64,000 nt of DNA, taken from the NCBI GenBank assembly GCA_958299035.1, contig CATQJL010000135.1:183986-247985 (forward strand), written 5' to 3'. Below are positions 23,730-36,938 of the stretch, piece by piece (within the stretch, counting starts at the first letter, position 1; every line of letters begins with the position of its first letter). The notes under the pieces were generated by a model. That model made no database searches and had not been told where the DNA came from. It worked only from the letters and a program-made list of their open reading frames with translations. A program made the position numbers and the translations under genes. The stretch comes from Cylicocyclus nassatus. Taxonomy: Eukaryota; Nematoda; Chromadorea; Rhabditida; Strongylidae.

Positions 23730-26008
23730 CACGAAGGAGTGTCAAGGCTCACGAAGGAGTGTCAAGGCTCACGAAGGAGTGTCAAGGCTCACGAAGGAGA
23801 GTCAAGGCTCACGAAGGAGTGTCAAGGCTCACGAAGGAGTGTCAAGGCTCACGAAGGAGTGTCAAGGCTCACGAAGGAGTGTCAAGGCTCACGAAGGAGT
23901 GTCAAGGCTCACGAAGGAGTGTCAAGGCCTACGAAGGAGTGTCAAGGCTCACGAAGGAGTGTCAAGGCTCACGAAAGAGTGTCAAGGCCTACGAAGGAGT
24001 GACAAGGCTCACGAAGGAGTGTCAAGGCTCACGAAGGAGTGTCAAGGCCTACGAAGGAGTGTCAAGGCTCATGAAGGAGTGTCAAGGCCTATGAAGGAGT
24101 GTCAAGGCTCACGAAGGAGTGTCAAGGCTCACGAAGGAGAGTCAAGGCTCACGAAGGAGTGTCAAGGCCTACGAAGGAGTGTCAAGGCTCACGAAGGAGT
24201 GTCAAGGCTCACGAAGGAGTGTCAAGGCTCACGAAAGAGTGTCAAGGCTCACGAAGGAGTGTCAAGGCTCACGAAGGAGTGTCAAGGCCTACGAAGGAGT
24301 GTCAAGGCTCAAAGATCAAGGCTCAGGAAGGAGTGTCAAGGCTCACGAAGAAGTGTCAAGGCCTACGAAGGAGTGTCAAGGCTCATGAAGGAGTGTCAAG
24401 GCCTATGAAGGAGTGTCAAGGCTCACGAAGGAGTGTCAAGGCCTACGAAGGAGTGTCAAGGCCTACGAAGGAATGTCAAGGCCTACGAAGGAGTGTCAAG
24501 GCTCACGAAGGAGTGTCAAGGCTCACGAAGGAGTGTCAAGGCTCACGAAGGAGTCCCAAGGCCTACGAAGGAGTGTCAAGGCCTACGAAGGAGAGTCAAG
24601 GCCTACGAAGGAGTGTCAAGGCTCACGAAGGAGTGTCAAGGCTCACGAAGGAGTGTCAAGGCTCACGAAGGAGTGTCAAGGCCTACGAAGGAGTGTCAAG
24701 GCTCACGAAGGAGTGTCAAGGCCTACGAAGGAGAGTCAAGGCCTACGAAGGAGTGTCAAGGCTCACGAAGGAGTGTCAAGGCTCACGAAGGAGTGTCAAG
24801 GCCTACGAAAGAGTGTCAAGGCTCACGAAGGAGTGTCAAGGCCTACGAAGGAGTGTCAAGGCTCACGAAGGAGTGTCAAGGCTCACGAAGGAGTGTCAAG
24901 GCTCACGAAGGAGTGTCAAGGCTCACGAAGGAGTGTCAAGGCTCACGAAGGAGTGTCAAGGCCTACGAAGGAGAGTCAAGGCCTACGAAGGAGTGTCAAG
25001 GCTCACGAAGGAGTGTCAAGGCTCACGAAGGAGTGTCAAGGCCTACGAAGGAGTGTCAAGGCTCACGAAGGAGTGTCAAAGCCTACGAAGGAGTGTCAAG
25101 GCTCACGAAGGAGTGTCAAGGCCTACGAAGGAGTGTCAAGGCTCACGAAGGATGCCAAGGCCTACGAAGGAGTGTCAAGGCTCACGAAGGAGTGTCAAGG
25201 CTCACGAAGGAGTGTCAAGGCTCACGAAGGAGTGCCAAGGCTCACGAAGGAGTGTCAAGGCTCACGAAGGAGTGTCAAGGCCTACGAAGGAGTGTCAAGG
25301 CTCATGAAGGAGTGTCAAGGCCTACGAAGGAGTGTCAAGGCTCACGAAGGGGTGTCAAGGCTCACGAAGGAGAGTCAAGGCTCACGAAGAAGTGTCAAGG
25401 CTCACGAAGGAGTGTCAAGGCTCACGAAGGAGTGTCAAGGCTCACGAAGGAGTGTCAAGGCTCACGAAGGAGTGTCAAGGCTCACGAAGGAGTGTCAAGG
25501 CCTACGAAAGAGTGTCAAGGCTCACGAAGGAGTGTCAAGGCTCACGAAGGAGAGTCAAGGCTCACGAAGGAGTGTCAAGGCTCACGAAGGAGTGTCAAGG
25601 CTCACGAAGGAGTGTCAAGGCTCACGAAGGAGTGTCAAGGCCTACGAAGGAGTGACAAGGCTCACGAAGGAGTGTCAAGGCTCACGAAGGAGTGTCAAGG
25701 CTCACGAAGGAGTGTCAAGGCTCACGAAGGAGTGTCAAGGCTCACGAAGGAGTGTCAAGGCCCACGAAGGAGTGTCAAGGCTCACGAAGGAGTGTCAAGG
25801 CTCACGAAGGAGTGTCAAGGCTCACGAAGGAGTGTCAAGGCCTACGAAGGAGTGTCAAGGCTCACGAAGGAGTGTCAAGGCCTACGAAGGAGTGTCAAGG
25901 CTCACGAAGGAGTGTCAAGGCTCACGAAGGAGTGTCAAGGCTCACGAAGGAGTGTCAAGGCTCACGAAGGAGAGTCAAGGCTCACGAAGGAGTGTCAAGG
26001 CTCACGAA
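23073..26008 (+). repeat. 2.9-kb block copied from about 14.3-17.2 kb (offset 8,803)
   Basis: All rare markers from 14,270 to 17,205 recur at +8,803, including AAAGATCA (15,507/24,310), AATGTC (15,668/24,471), GTCCC (15,750/24,553), GATGCC (16,347/25,150) and GAAGGGGTG (16,546/25,349). One private change was noticed: GTGTCAAAGCC near 25,079, where the other copy has GTGTCAAGGCC. Confidence 0.82.
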
Positions 26009-27290
26009 GGAGTGTCAAGGCTCACGAAGGAGTGTCAAGGCTCACGAAGGAGTGTCAAGGCTCACGAAGGAGTGTCAAGGCTCACGAAGGAGTGTCAAGG
26101 CCTACGAAGGAGTGTCAAGGCTCACGAAGGAGTGTCAAGGCTCACGAAAGAGTGTCAAGGCCTACGAAGGAGTGACAAGGCTCACGAAGGAGTGTCAAGG
26201 CTCACGAAGGAGTGTCAAGGCCTACGAAGGAGTGTCAAGGCTCACGAAGGAGTGTCAAGGCTCACGAAGGAGTGTCAAGGCTCACGAAGGAGTGTCAAGG
26301 CTCACGAAGGAGAGTCAAGGCTCACGAAGGAGTGTCAAGGCCTACGAAGGAGTGTCAAGGCTCACGAAGGAGTGTCAAGGCTCACGAAGGAGTGTCAAGG
26401 CTCACGAAAGAGTGTCAAGGCTCACGAAGGAGTGTCAAGGCTCACGAAGGAGTGTCAAGGCCTACGAAGGAGTGTCAAGGCTCAAAGATCAAGGCTCAGG
26501 AAGGAGTGTCAAGGCTCACGAAGAAGTGTCAAGGCTCACGAAAGAGTGTCAAGGTTCACGAAGGAGTGTCAAGGCTCACGAAGGAGTGTCAAGGCCTACG
26601 AAGGAGTGTCAAGGCTCACGAAGGAGTGTCAAGGCTCACGAAGAAGTGTCAAGGCTCACGAAAGAGTGTCAAGGCTCACGAAGGAGTGTCAAGGCTCACG
26701 AAGGAGTGTCAAGGCCTACGAAAGAGTGTCAAGGCTCACGAAGGAGTGTCAAGGCTCAAAGATCAAGGCTCAGGAAGGAGTGTCAAGGCTCACGAAGGAG
26801 TGTCAAGGCTCACGAAGGAGTGTCAAGGCCTACGAAGGAGTGACAAGGCTCACGAAGGAGTGTCAAGGCTCACGAAGGAGTGTCAAGGCTCACGAAGGAG
26901 TGTCAAGGCTCACGAAGGAGTGTCAAGGCTCACGAAGGAGTGTCAAGGCCCACGAAGGAGTGTCAAGGCTCACGAAGGAGTGTCAAGGATCACGAAGGAG
27001 TGTCAAGGCTCACGAAGGAGTGTCAAGGCCTACGAAGGAGTGTCAAGGCTCACGAAGGAGTGTCAAGGCCTACGAAGGAGTGTCAAGGCTCACGAAGGAG
27101 TGTCAAGGCCTACGAAGGAGTGTCAAGGCTCAAAGATCAAGGCTCACGAAGGAGAGTCAAGGCTCACGAAGGAGTGTCAAGGCTCACGAAGGAGTGTCAA
27201 GGCTCACGAAGGAGTGTCAAGGCTCACGAAGGAGTGTCAAGGCCTACGAAGGAGTGACAAGGCTCACGAAGGAGTGTCAAGGCTCACGAA
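26009..27290 (+). repeat. Mixed stretch with three AAAGATCA short units
   Basis: AAAGATCA units lie near 26,484, 26,758 and 27,131. The first pair is only 274 bp apart, the closest spacing in the window. The third is followed by CTCACG instead of the CTCAGG that follows the other AAAGATCA units from 11.2 kb onward. An AAGGATCACG unit occurs near 26,989. The stretch appears to be assembled from pieces of neighbouring blocks. Confidence 0.6.
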
Positions 27291-27293
27291 GGA

Positions 27294-28840
27294 GTGTCAA
27301 GGCCTACGAAAGAGTGTCAAGGCTCACGAAGGAGTGTCAAGGCTCACGAAGGAGAGTCAAGGCTCACGAAGGAGTGTCAAGGCTCACGAAGGAGTGTCAA
27401 GGCTCACGAAGGAGTGTCAAGGCTCACGAAGGAGTGTCAAGGCCTACGAAGGAGTGACAAGGCTCACGAAGGAGTGTCAAGGCTCACGAAGGAGTGTCAA
27501 GGCTCACGAAGGAGTGTCAAGGCTCACGAAGGAGTGTCAAGGCTCACGAAGGAGTGTCAAGGCCCACGAAGGAGTGTCAAGGCTCACGAAGGAGTGTCAA
27601 GGCTCACGAAGGAGTGTCAAGGCTCACGAAGGAGTGTCAAGGCCTACGAAGGAGTGTCAAGGCTCACGAAGGAGTGTCAAGGCCTACGAAGGAGTGTCAA
27701 GGCTCACGAAGGAGTGTCAAGGCTCACGAAGGAGTGTCAAGGCTCACGAAGGAGTGTCAAGGCTCACGAAGGAGAGTCAAGGCTCACGAAGGAGTGTCAA
27801 GGCTCACGAAGGAGTGTCAAGGCTTACGAAGGAGTGTCAAGGCTCACGAAGGAGTGTCAAGGCTCACGAAGGAGTGTCAAGGCCTACGAAGGAGTGACAA
27901 GGCTCACGAAGGAGTGTCAAGGCTCACGAAGGAGTGTCAAGGCTCACGAAGGAGTGTCAAGGCTCACGAAGGAGTGTCAAGGCTCACGAAGGAGTGTCAA
28001 GGCCCACGAAGGAGTGTCAAGGCTCAGGAAGGAGTGTCAAGGCTCACGAAGGAGTGTCAAGGCTCACGAAGGAGTGTCAAGGCCTACGAAGGAGTGTCAA
28101 GGCTCACGAAGGAGTGTCAAGGCCTACGAAGGAGTGTCAAGGCTCACGAAGGAGTGTCAAGGCTCACGAAGGAGTGTCAAGGCTCACGAAGGAGTGTCAA
28201 GGCTCACGAAGGAGAGTCAAGGCTCACGAAGGAGTGTCAAGGCTCACGAAGGAGTGTCAAGGCTCACGAAGGAGTGTCAAGGCTCACGAAGGAGTGTCAA
28301 GGCCTACGAAGGAGTGACAAGGCTCACGAAGGAGTGTCAAGGCTCACGAAGGAGTGTCAAGGCTCACGAAAGAGTGTCAAGGCCTACGAAGGAGTGACAA
28401 GGCTCACGAAGGAGTGTCAAGGCTCACGAAGGAGTGTCAAGGCCTACGAAGGAGTGTCAAGGCTCATGAAGGAGTGTCAAGGCCTATGAAGGAGTGTCAA
28501 GGCTCACGAAGGAGTGTCAAGGCTCACGAAGGAGAGTCAAGGCTCACGAAGGAGTGTCAAGGCCTACGAAGGAGTGTCAAGGCTCACGAAGGAGTGTCAA
28601 GGCTCACGAAGGAGTGTCAAGGCTCACGAAAGAGTGTCAAGGCTCACGAAGGAGTGTCAAGGCTCACGAAGGAGTGTCAAGGCCTACGAAGGAGTGTCAA
28701 GGCTCAAAGATCAAGGCTCAGGAAGGAGTGTCAAGGCTCACGAAGAAGTGTCAAGGCTCACGAAAGAGTGTCAAGGTTCACGAAGGAGTGTTAAGGCTCA
28801 CGAAGGAGTGTCAAGGCCTACGAAGGAGTGTCAAGGCTCA
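27294..28840 (+). repeat. 1.5-kb block with a copy at 37.9-39.5 kb (offset 10,651)
   Basis: Marker order and spacing match 37,945-39,491 at +10,651, including AAAGATCA (28,707/39,358), AAGGCTTACG and the GTTAAGG unit (28,790/39,441). A private CTCAGGAAGG near 28,026 occurs only in this copy. The last part, from about 28,400, also matches from about 39,840 at +11,445. Confidence 0.8.
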
Positions 28841-29849
28841 CGAAGGAGTGTCAAGGCTCACGAAGGAGTGTCAAGGCTCACGAAGGAGTGTCAAGGCTCA
28901 CGAAGGAGTGTCAAGGCTCACGAAGGAGTGTCAAGGCTCACGAAGGAGAGTCAAGGCTCACGAAGGAGTGTCAAGGCTCACGAAGGAGTGTCAAGGCTCA
29001 CGAAGGAGTGTCAAGGCTCACGAAGGAGTGTCAAGGCCTACGAAGGAGTGACAAGGCTCACGAAGGAGTGTCAAGGCTCACGAAGGAGTGTCAAGGCCTA
29101 CGAAAGAGTGTCAAGGCTCACGAAGGAGTGTCAAGGCTCACGAAGGAGAGCCAAGGCTCACGAAGGAGTGTCAAGGCTCACGAAGGAGTGTCAAGGCTCA
29201 CGAAGGAGTGTCAAGGCTCACGAAGGAGTGTCAAGGCCTACGAAGGAGTGACAAGGCTCACGAAGGAGTGTCAAGGCTCACGAAGGAGTGTCAAGGCTCA
29301 CGAAGGAGTGTCAAGGCTCACGAAGGAGTGTCAAGGCTCACGAAGGAGTGTCAAGGCCCACGAAGGAGTGTCAAGGCTCACGAAGGAGTGTCAAGGCTCA
29401 CGAAGGAGTGTCAAGGCTCACGAAGGAGTGTCAAGGCCTACGAAGGAGTGTCAAGGCTCACGAAGGAGTGTCAAGGCCTACGAAGGAGTGTCAAGGCTCA
29501 CGAAGGAGTGTCAAGGCTCACGAAGGAGTGTCAAGGCTCACGAAGGAGTGTCAAGGCTCACGAAGGAGAGTCAAGGCTCACGAAGGAGTGTCAAGGCTCA
29601 CGAAGGAGTGTCAAGGCTCACGAAGGAGTGTCAAGGCTCACGAAGGAGTGTCAAGGCTCACGAAGGAGTGTCAAGGCCTACGAAGGAGTGACAAGGCTCA
29701 CGAAGGAGTGTCAAGGCTCACGAAGGAGTGTCAAGGCTCACGAAGGAGTGTCAAGGCTCACGAAGGAGTGTCAAGGCTCACGAAGGAGTGTCAAGGCCCA
29801 CGAAGGAGTGTCAAGGCTCACGAAGGAGTGTCAAGGCTCACGAAGGAGT

Positions 29850-32655
29850 GTCAAGGCTCACGAAGGAGTGTCAAGGCCTACGAAGGAGTGTCAAGGCTCA
29901 TGAAGGAGTGTCAAGGCCTACGAAGGAGTGTCAAGGCTCACGAAGGAGTGTCAAGGCTCACGAAGGAGTGTCAAGGCTCACGAAGGAGTGTCAAGGCTCA
30001 CGAAGGAGAGTCAAGGCTCACGAAGGAGTGTCAAGGCTCACGAAGGAGTGTCAAGGCTCACGAAGGAGTGTCAAGGCTCACGAAGGAGTGTCAAGGCCTA
30101 CGAAGGAGTGACAAGGCTCACGAAGGAGTGTCAAGGCTCACGAAGGAGTGTCAAGGCTCACGAAGGAGTGTCAAGGCCTACGAAGGAGTGACAAGGCTCA
30201 CGAAGGAGTGTCAAGGCTCACGAAGGAGTGTCAAGGCCTACGAAGGAGTGTCAAGGCTCATGAAGGAGTGTCAAGGCCTATGAAGGAGTGTCAAGGCTCA
30301 CGAAGGAGTGTCAAGGCTCACGAAGGAGAGTCAAGGCTCACGAAGGAGTGTCAAGGCCTACGAAGGAGTGTCAAGGCTCACGAAGGAGTGTCAAGGCTCA
30401 CGAAGGAGTGTCAAGGCTCACGAAAGAGTGTCAAGGCTCACGAAGGAGTGTCAAGGCTCACGAAGGAGTGTCAAGGCCTACGAAGGAGTGTCAAGGCTCA
30501 AAGATCAAGGCTCAGGAAGGAGTGTCAAGGCTCACGAAGAAGTGTCAAGGCTCACGAAAGAGTGTCAAGGTTCACGAAGGAGTGTTAAGGCTCACGAAGG
30601 AGTGTCAAGGCCTACGAAGGAGTGTCAAGGCTCACGAAGGAGTGTCAAGGCTCACGAAGAAGTGTCAAGGCTCACGAAAGAGTGTCAAGGCTCACGAAGG
30701 AGTGTCAAGGCCTACGAAGGAGTGTCAAGGCCTACGAAGGAATGTCAAGGCCTACGAAGGAGTGTCAAGGCTCACGAAGGAGTGTCAAGGCTCACGAAGG
30801 AGTGTCAAGGCTCACGAAGGAGTCCCAAGGCCTACGAAGGAGTGTCAAGGCCTACGAAGGAGAGTCAAGGCCTACGAAGGAGTGTCAAGGCTCACGAAGG
30901 AGTGTCAAGGCTCACGAAGGAGTGTCAAGGCTCACGAAGGAGTGTCAAGGCCTACGAAGGAGTGTCAAGGCTCACGAAGGAGTGTCAAGGCCTACGAAGG
31001 AGAGTCAAGGCCTACGAAGGAGTGTCAAGGCTCACGAAGGAGTGTCAAGGCTCACGAAGGAGTGTCAAGGCTCACGAAGGAGTGTCAAGGCCTACGAAAG
31101 AGTGTCAAGGCTCACGAAGGAGTGTCAAGGCCTACGAAGGAGTGTCAAGGCTCACGAAGGAGTGTCAAGGCTCACGAAGGAGTGTCAAGGCTCACGAAGG
31201 AGTGTCAAGGCTCACGAAGGAGTGTCAAGGCCTACGAAGGAGAGTCAAGGCCTACGAAGGAGTGTCAAGGCTCACGAAGGAGTGTCAAGGCTCACGAAGG
31301 AGTGTCAAGGCCTACGAAGGAGTGTCAAGGCTCATGAAGGAGTGTCAAGGCCTACGAAGGAGTGTCAAGGCTCACGAAGGAGTGTCAAGGCTCACGAAGG
31401 AGTGTCAAGGCTCACGAAGGAGTGTCAAGGCTCACGAAGGAGAGTCAAGGCTCACGAAGGAGTGTCAAGGCTCACGAAGGAGTGTCAAGGCTCACGAAGG
31501 AGTGTCAAGGCTCACGAAGGAGTGTCAAGGCCTACGAAGGAGTGACAAGGCTCACGAAGGAGTGTCAAGGCTCACGAAGGAGTGTCAAGGCTCACGAAGG
31601 AGTGTCAAGGCCTACGAAGGAGTGACAAGGCTCACGAAGGAGTGTCAAGGCTCACGAAGGAGTGTCAAGGCCTACGAAGGAGTGTCAAGGCTCATGAAGG
31701 AGTGTCAAGGCCTATGAAGGAGTGTCAAGGCTCACGAAGGAGTGTCAAGGCTCACGAAGGAGAGTCAAGGCTCACGAAGGAGTGTCAAGGCCTACGAAGG
31801 AGTGTCAAGGCTCACGAAGGAGTGTCAAGGCTCACGAAGGAGTGTCAAGGCTCACGAAAGAGTGTCAAGGCTCACGAAGGAGTGTCAAGGCTCACGAAGG
31901 AGTGTCAAGGCCTACGAAGGAGTGTCAAGGCTCAAAGATCAAGGCTCAGGAAGGAGTGTCAAGGCTCACGAAGAAGTGTCAAGGCTCACGAAAGAGTGTC
32001 AAGGTTCACGAAGGAGTGTTAAGGCTCACGAAGGAGTGTCAAGGCCTACGAAGGAGTGTCAAGGCTCACGAAGGAGTGTCAAGGCTCACGAAGAAGTGTC
32101 AAGGCTCACGAAAGAGTGTCAAGGCTCACGAAGGAGTGTCAAGGCCTACGAAGGAGTGTCAAGGCCTACGAAGGAATGTCAAGGCCTACGAAGGAGTGTC
32201 AAGGCTCACGAAGGAGTGTCAAGGCTCACGAAGGAGTGTCAAGGCTCACGAAGGAGTCCCAAGGCCTACGAAGGAGTGTCAAGGCCTACGAAGGAGAGTC
32301 AAGGCCTACGAAGGAGTGTCAAGGCTCACGAAGGAGTGTCAAGGCTCACGAAGGAGTGTCAAGGCTCACGAAGGAGTGTCAAGGCCTACGAAGGAGTGTC
32401 AAGGCTCACGAAGGAGTGTCAAGGCCTACGAAGGAGAGTCAAGGCCTACGAAGGAGTGTCAAGGCTCACGAAGGAGTGTCAAGGCTCACGAAGGAGTGTC
32501 AAGGCTCACGAAGGAGTGTCAAGGCCTACGAAAGAGTGTCAAGGCTCACGAAGGAGTGTCAAGGCCTACGAAGGAGTGTCAAGGCTCACGAAGGAGTGTC
32601 AAGGCTCACGAAGGAGTGTCAAGGCTCACGAAGGAGTGTCAAGGCTCACGAAGGA
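29850..32655 (+). repeat. Tandem duplication with 1,434-bp period
   Basis: Markers CATG (29,901/31,335), GTGAC, CATG/TATG, GAGTC, AAAGATCA (30,499/31,933), GGTTC-GTTAAGG, AATGTC (30,741/32,175) and GTCCC (30,823/32,257) repeat at 1,434 bp. This is 72 units less the 6 bp lost in the AAAGATCA unit. The copies diverge at about 31,225/32,655. A further relative of 31.6-32.6 kb lies at 41.5-42.5 kb (offset 9,891). Confidence 0.83.
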
Positions 32656-33280
32656 GTGTCAAGGCTCACGAAGGAGTGTCAAGGCTCACGAAGGAGTGTC
32701 AAGGCTCACGAAGGAGTGTCAAGGCTCACGAAGGAGTGTCAAGGCTCACGAAGGAGTGTCAAGGCTCACGAAGGAGAGTCAAGGCTCACGAAGGAGTGTC
32801 AAGGCTCACGAAGGAGTGTCAAGGCTCACGAAGGAGTGTCAAGGCTCACGAAGGAGTGTCAAGGCCTACGAAGGAGTGACAAGGCTCACGAAGGAGTGTC
32901 AAGGCTCACGAAGGAGTGTCAAGGCCTACGAAAGAGTGTCAAGGCTCACGAAGGAGTGTCAAGGCTCACGAAGGAGAGTCAAGGCTCACGAAGGAGTGTC
33001 AAGGCTCACGAAGGAGTGTCAAGGCTCACGAAGGAGTGTCAAGGCTCACGAAGGAGTGTCAAGGCCTACGAAGGAGTGTCAAGGCTCAAAGATCAAGGCT
33101 CAGGAAGGAGTGTCAAGGCTCACGAAGAAGTGTCAAGGCTCACGAAAGAGTGTCAAGGTTCACGAAGGAGTGTCAAGGCTCACGAAGGAGTGTCAAGGCC
33201 TACGAAGGAGTGTCAAGGCTCACGAAGGAGTGTCAAGGCTCACGAAGAAGTGTCAAGGCTCACGAAAGAGTGTCAAGGCT

Positions 33281-36200
33281 CACGAAGGAGTGTCAAGGCT
33301 CACGAAGGAGTGTCAAGGCCTACGAAAGAGTGTCAAGGCTCACGAAGGAGTGTCAAGGCTCACGAAGGAGAGTCAAGGCTCACGAAGGAGTGTCAAGGCT
33401 CACGAAGGAGTGTCAAGGCTCACGAAGGAGTGTCAAGGCTCACGAAGGAGTGTCAAGGCCTACGAAGGAGTGACAAGGCTCACGAAGGAGTGTCAAGGCT
33501 CACGAAGGAGTGTCAAGGCTCACGAAGGAGTGTCAAGGCTCACGAAGGAGTGTCAAGGCTCACGAAGGAGTGTCAAGGCCCACGAAGGAGTGTCAAGGCT
33601 CACGAAGGAGTGTCAAGGATCACGAAGGAGTGTCAAGGCTCACGAAGGAGTGTCAAGGCCTACGAAGGAGTGTCAAGGCTCACGAAGGAGTGTCAAGGCC
33701 TACGAAGGAGTGTCAAGGCTCACGAAGGAGTGTCAAGGCTCACGAAGGAGTGTCAAGGCTCACGAAGGAGTGTCAAGGCTCACGAAGGAGAGTCAAGGCT
33801 CACGAAGGAGTGTCAAGGCTCACGAAGGAGTGTCAAGGCTCACGAAGGAGTGTCAAGGCTCACGAAGGAGTGTCAAGGCCTACGAAGGAGTGACAAGGCT
33901 CACGAAGGAGTGTCAAGGCTCACGAAGGAGTGTCAAGGCCTACGAAAGAGTGTCAAGGCTCACGAAGGAGTGTCAAGGCTCACGAAGGAGAGTCAAGGCT
34001 CACGAAGGAGTGTCAAGGCTCACGAAGGAGTGTCAAGGCTCACGAAGGAGTGTCAAGGCTCACGAAGGAGTGTCAAGGCCTACGAAGGAGTGACAAGGCT
34101 CACGAAGGAGTGTCAAGGCTCACGAAGGAGTGTCAAGGCTCACGAAGGAGTGTCAAGGCTCACGAAGGAGTGTCAAGGCTCACGAAGGAGTGTCAAGGCC
34201 CACGAAGGAGTGTCAAGGCTCACGAAGGAGTGTCAAGGCTCACGAAGGAGTGTCAAGGCTCACGAAGGAGTGTCAAGGCCTACGAAGGAGTGTCAAGGCT
34301 CACGAAGGAGTGTCAAGGCCTACGAAGGAGTGTCAAGGCTCACGAAGGAGTGTCAAGGCTCACGAAGGAGTGTCAAGGCTCACGAAGGAGTGTCAAGGCT
34401 CACGAAGGAGAGTCAAGGCTCACGAAGGAGTGTCAAGGCTCACGAAGGAGTGTCAAGGCTTACGAAGGAGTGTCAAGGCTCACGAAGGAGTGTCAAGGCT
34501 CACGAAGGAGTGTCAAGGCCTACGAAGGAGTGACAAGGCTCACGAAGGAGTGTCAAGGCTCACGAAGGAGTGTCAAGGCTCACGAAGGAGTGTCAAGGCT
34601 CACGAAGGAGTGTCAAGGCTCACGAAGGAGTGTCAAGGCCCACGAAGGAGTGTCAAGGCTCACGAAGGAGTGTCAAGGCTCACGAAGGAGTGTCAAGGCT
34701 CACGAAGGAGTGTCAAGGCCTACGAAGGAGTGTCAAGGCTCACGAAGGAGTGTCAAGGCCTACGAAGGAGTGTCAAGGCTCACGAAGGAGTGTCAAGGCT
34801 CACGAAGGAGTGTCAAGGCTCACGAAGGAGTGTCAAGGCTCACGAAGGAGTGACAAGGCTCACGAAGGAGTGTCAAGGCTCACGAAGGAGTGTCAAGGCT
34901 CACGAAGGAGTGTCAAGGCTCACGAAGGAGTGTCAAGGCTCACGAAGGAGTGTCAAGGCTCACGAAGGAGTGTCAAGACCTACGAAGGAGTGACAAGGCT
35001 CACGAAGGAGTGTCAAGGCTCACGAAGGAGTGTCAAGGCTCACGAAGGAGTGTCAAGGCTCACGAAGGAGTGTCAAGGCTCACGAAGGAGTGTCAAGGCT
35101 CACGAAGGAGTGTCAAGGCTCACGAAGGAGTGTCAAGGCCCACGAAGGAGTGTCAAGGCTCACGAAGGAGTGTCAAGGATCACGAAGGAGTGTCAAGGCT
35201 CACGAAGGAGTGTCAAGGCCTACGAAAGAGTGTCAAGGCTCACGAAGGAGTGTCAAGGCTCACGAAGGAGAGTCAAGGCTCACGAAGGAGTGTCAAGGCT
35301 CACGAAGGAGTGTCAAGGCTCACGAAGGAGTGTCAAGGCTCACGAAGGAGTGTCAAGGCCTACGAAGGAGTGACAAGGCTCACGAAGGAGTGTCAAGGCT
35401 CACGAAGGAGTGTCAAGGCTCACGAAGGAGTGTCAAGGCTCACGAAGGAGTGTCAAGGCTCACGAAGGAGTGTCAAGGCCCACGAAGGAGTGTCAAGGCT
35501 CACGAAGGAGTGTCAAGGATCACGAAGGAGTGTCAAGGCTCACGAAGGAGTGTCAAGGCCTACGAAGGAGTGTCAAGGCTCACGAAGGAGTGTCAAGGCC
35601 TACGAAGGAGTGTCAAGGCTCACGAAGGAGTGTCAAGGCTCACGAAGGAGTGTCAAGGCTCACGAAGGAGTGTCAAGGCTCACGAAGGAGAGTCAAGGCT
35701 CACGAAGGAGTGTCAAGGCTCACGAAGGAGTGTCAAGGCTCACGAAGGAGTGTCAAGGCTCACGAAGGAGTGTCAAGGCCTACGAAGGAGTGACAAGGCT
35801 CACGAAGGAGTGTCAAGGCTCACGAAGGAGTGTCAAGGCCTACGAAAGAGTGTCAAGGCTCACGAAGGAGTGTCAAGGCTCACGAAGGAGAGTCAAGGCT
35901 CACGAAGGAGTGTCAAGGCTCACGAAGGAGTGTCAAGGCTCACGAAGGAGTGTCAAGGCTCACGAAGGAGTGTCAAGGCCTACGAAGGAGTGACAAGGCT
36001 CACGAAGGAGTGTCAAGGCTCACGAAGGAGTGTCAAGGCTCACGAAGGAGTGTCAAGGCTCACGAAGGAGTGTCAAGGCTCACGAAGGAGTGTCAAGGCC
36101 CACGAAGGAGTGTCAAGGCTCACGAAGGAGTGTCAAGGCTCACGAAGGAGTGTCAAGGCTCACGAAGGAGTGTCAAGGCCTACGAAGGAGTGTCAAGGCT

Positions 36201-36938
36201 CACGAAGGAGTGTCAAGGCCTACGAAGGAGTGTCAAGGCTCACGAAGGAGTGTCAAGGCTCACGAAGGAGTGTCAAGGCTCACGAAGGAGTGTCAAGGCT
36301 CACGAAGGAGAGTCAAGGCTCACGAAGGAGTGTCAAGGCTCACGAAGGAGTGTCAAGGCTTACGAAGGAGTGTCAAGGCTCACGAAGGAGTGTCAAGGCT
36401 CACGAAGGAGTGTCAAGGCCTACGAAGGAGTGACAAGGCTCACGAAGGAGTGTCAAGGCTCACGAAGGAGTGTCAAGGCTCACGAAGGAGTGTCAAGGCT
36501 CACGAAGGAGTGTCAAGGCTCACGAAGGAGTGTCAAGGCCCACGAAGGAGTGTCAAGGCTCACGAAGGAGTGTCAAGGCTCACGAAGGAGTGTCAAGGCT
36601 CACGAAGGAGTGTCAAGGCCTACGAAGGAGTGTCAAGGCTCACGAAGGAGTGTCAAGGCCTACGAAGGAGTGTCAAGGCTCACGAAGGAGTGTCAAGGCT
36701 CACGAAGGAGTGTCAAGGCTCACGAAGGAGTGTCAAGGCTCACGAAGGAGTGACAAGGCTCACGAAGGAGTGTCAAGGCTCACGAAGGAGTGTCAAGGCT
36801 CACGAAGGAGTGTCAAGGCTCACGAAGGAGTGTCAAGGCTCACGAAGGAGTGTCAAGGCTCACGAAGGAGTGTCAAGGCCTACGAAGGAGTGACAAGGCT
36901 CACGAAGGAGTGTCAAGGCTCACGAAGGAGTGTCAAGG
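33281..36938 (+). repeat. Duplication with 1,900-bp offset (95 units)
   Basis: Bases 33,281-35,038 match 35,181-36,938 at a constant offset of 1,900, through AAAGA, GAGTC, GTGAC, AAGGCCCACG, AAGGATCACG and AAGGCTTACG markers. A private change, GTGTCAAGACC near 34,979, is absent from the second copy. The two copies are separated by about 140 bp of ordinary units. A third partial relative follows at +2,115 from the second (37,525 against 35,410). Confidence 0.8.
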
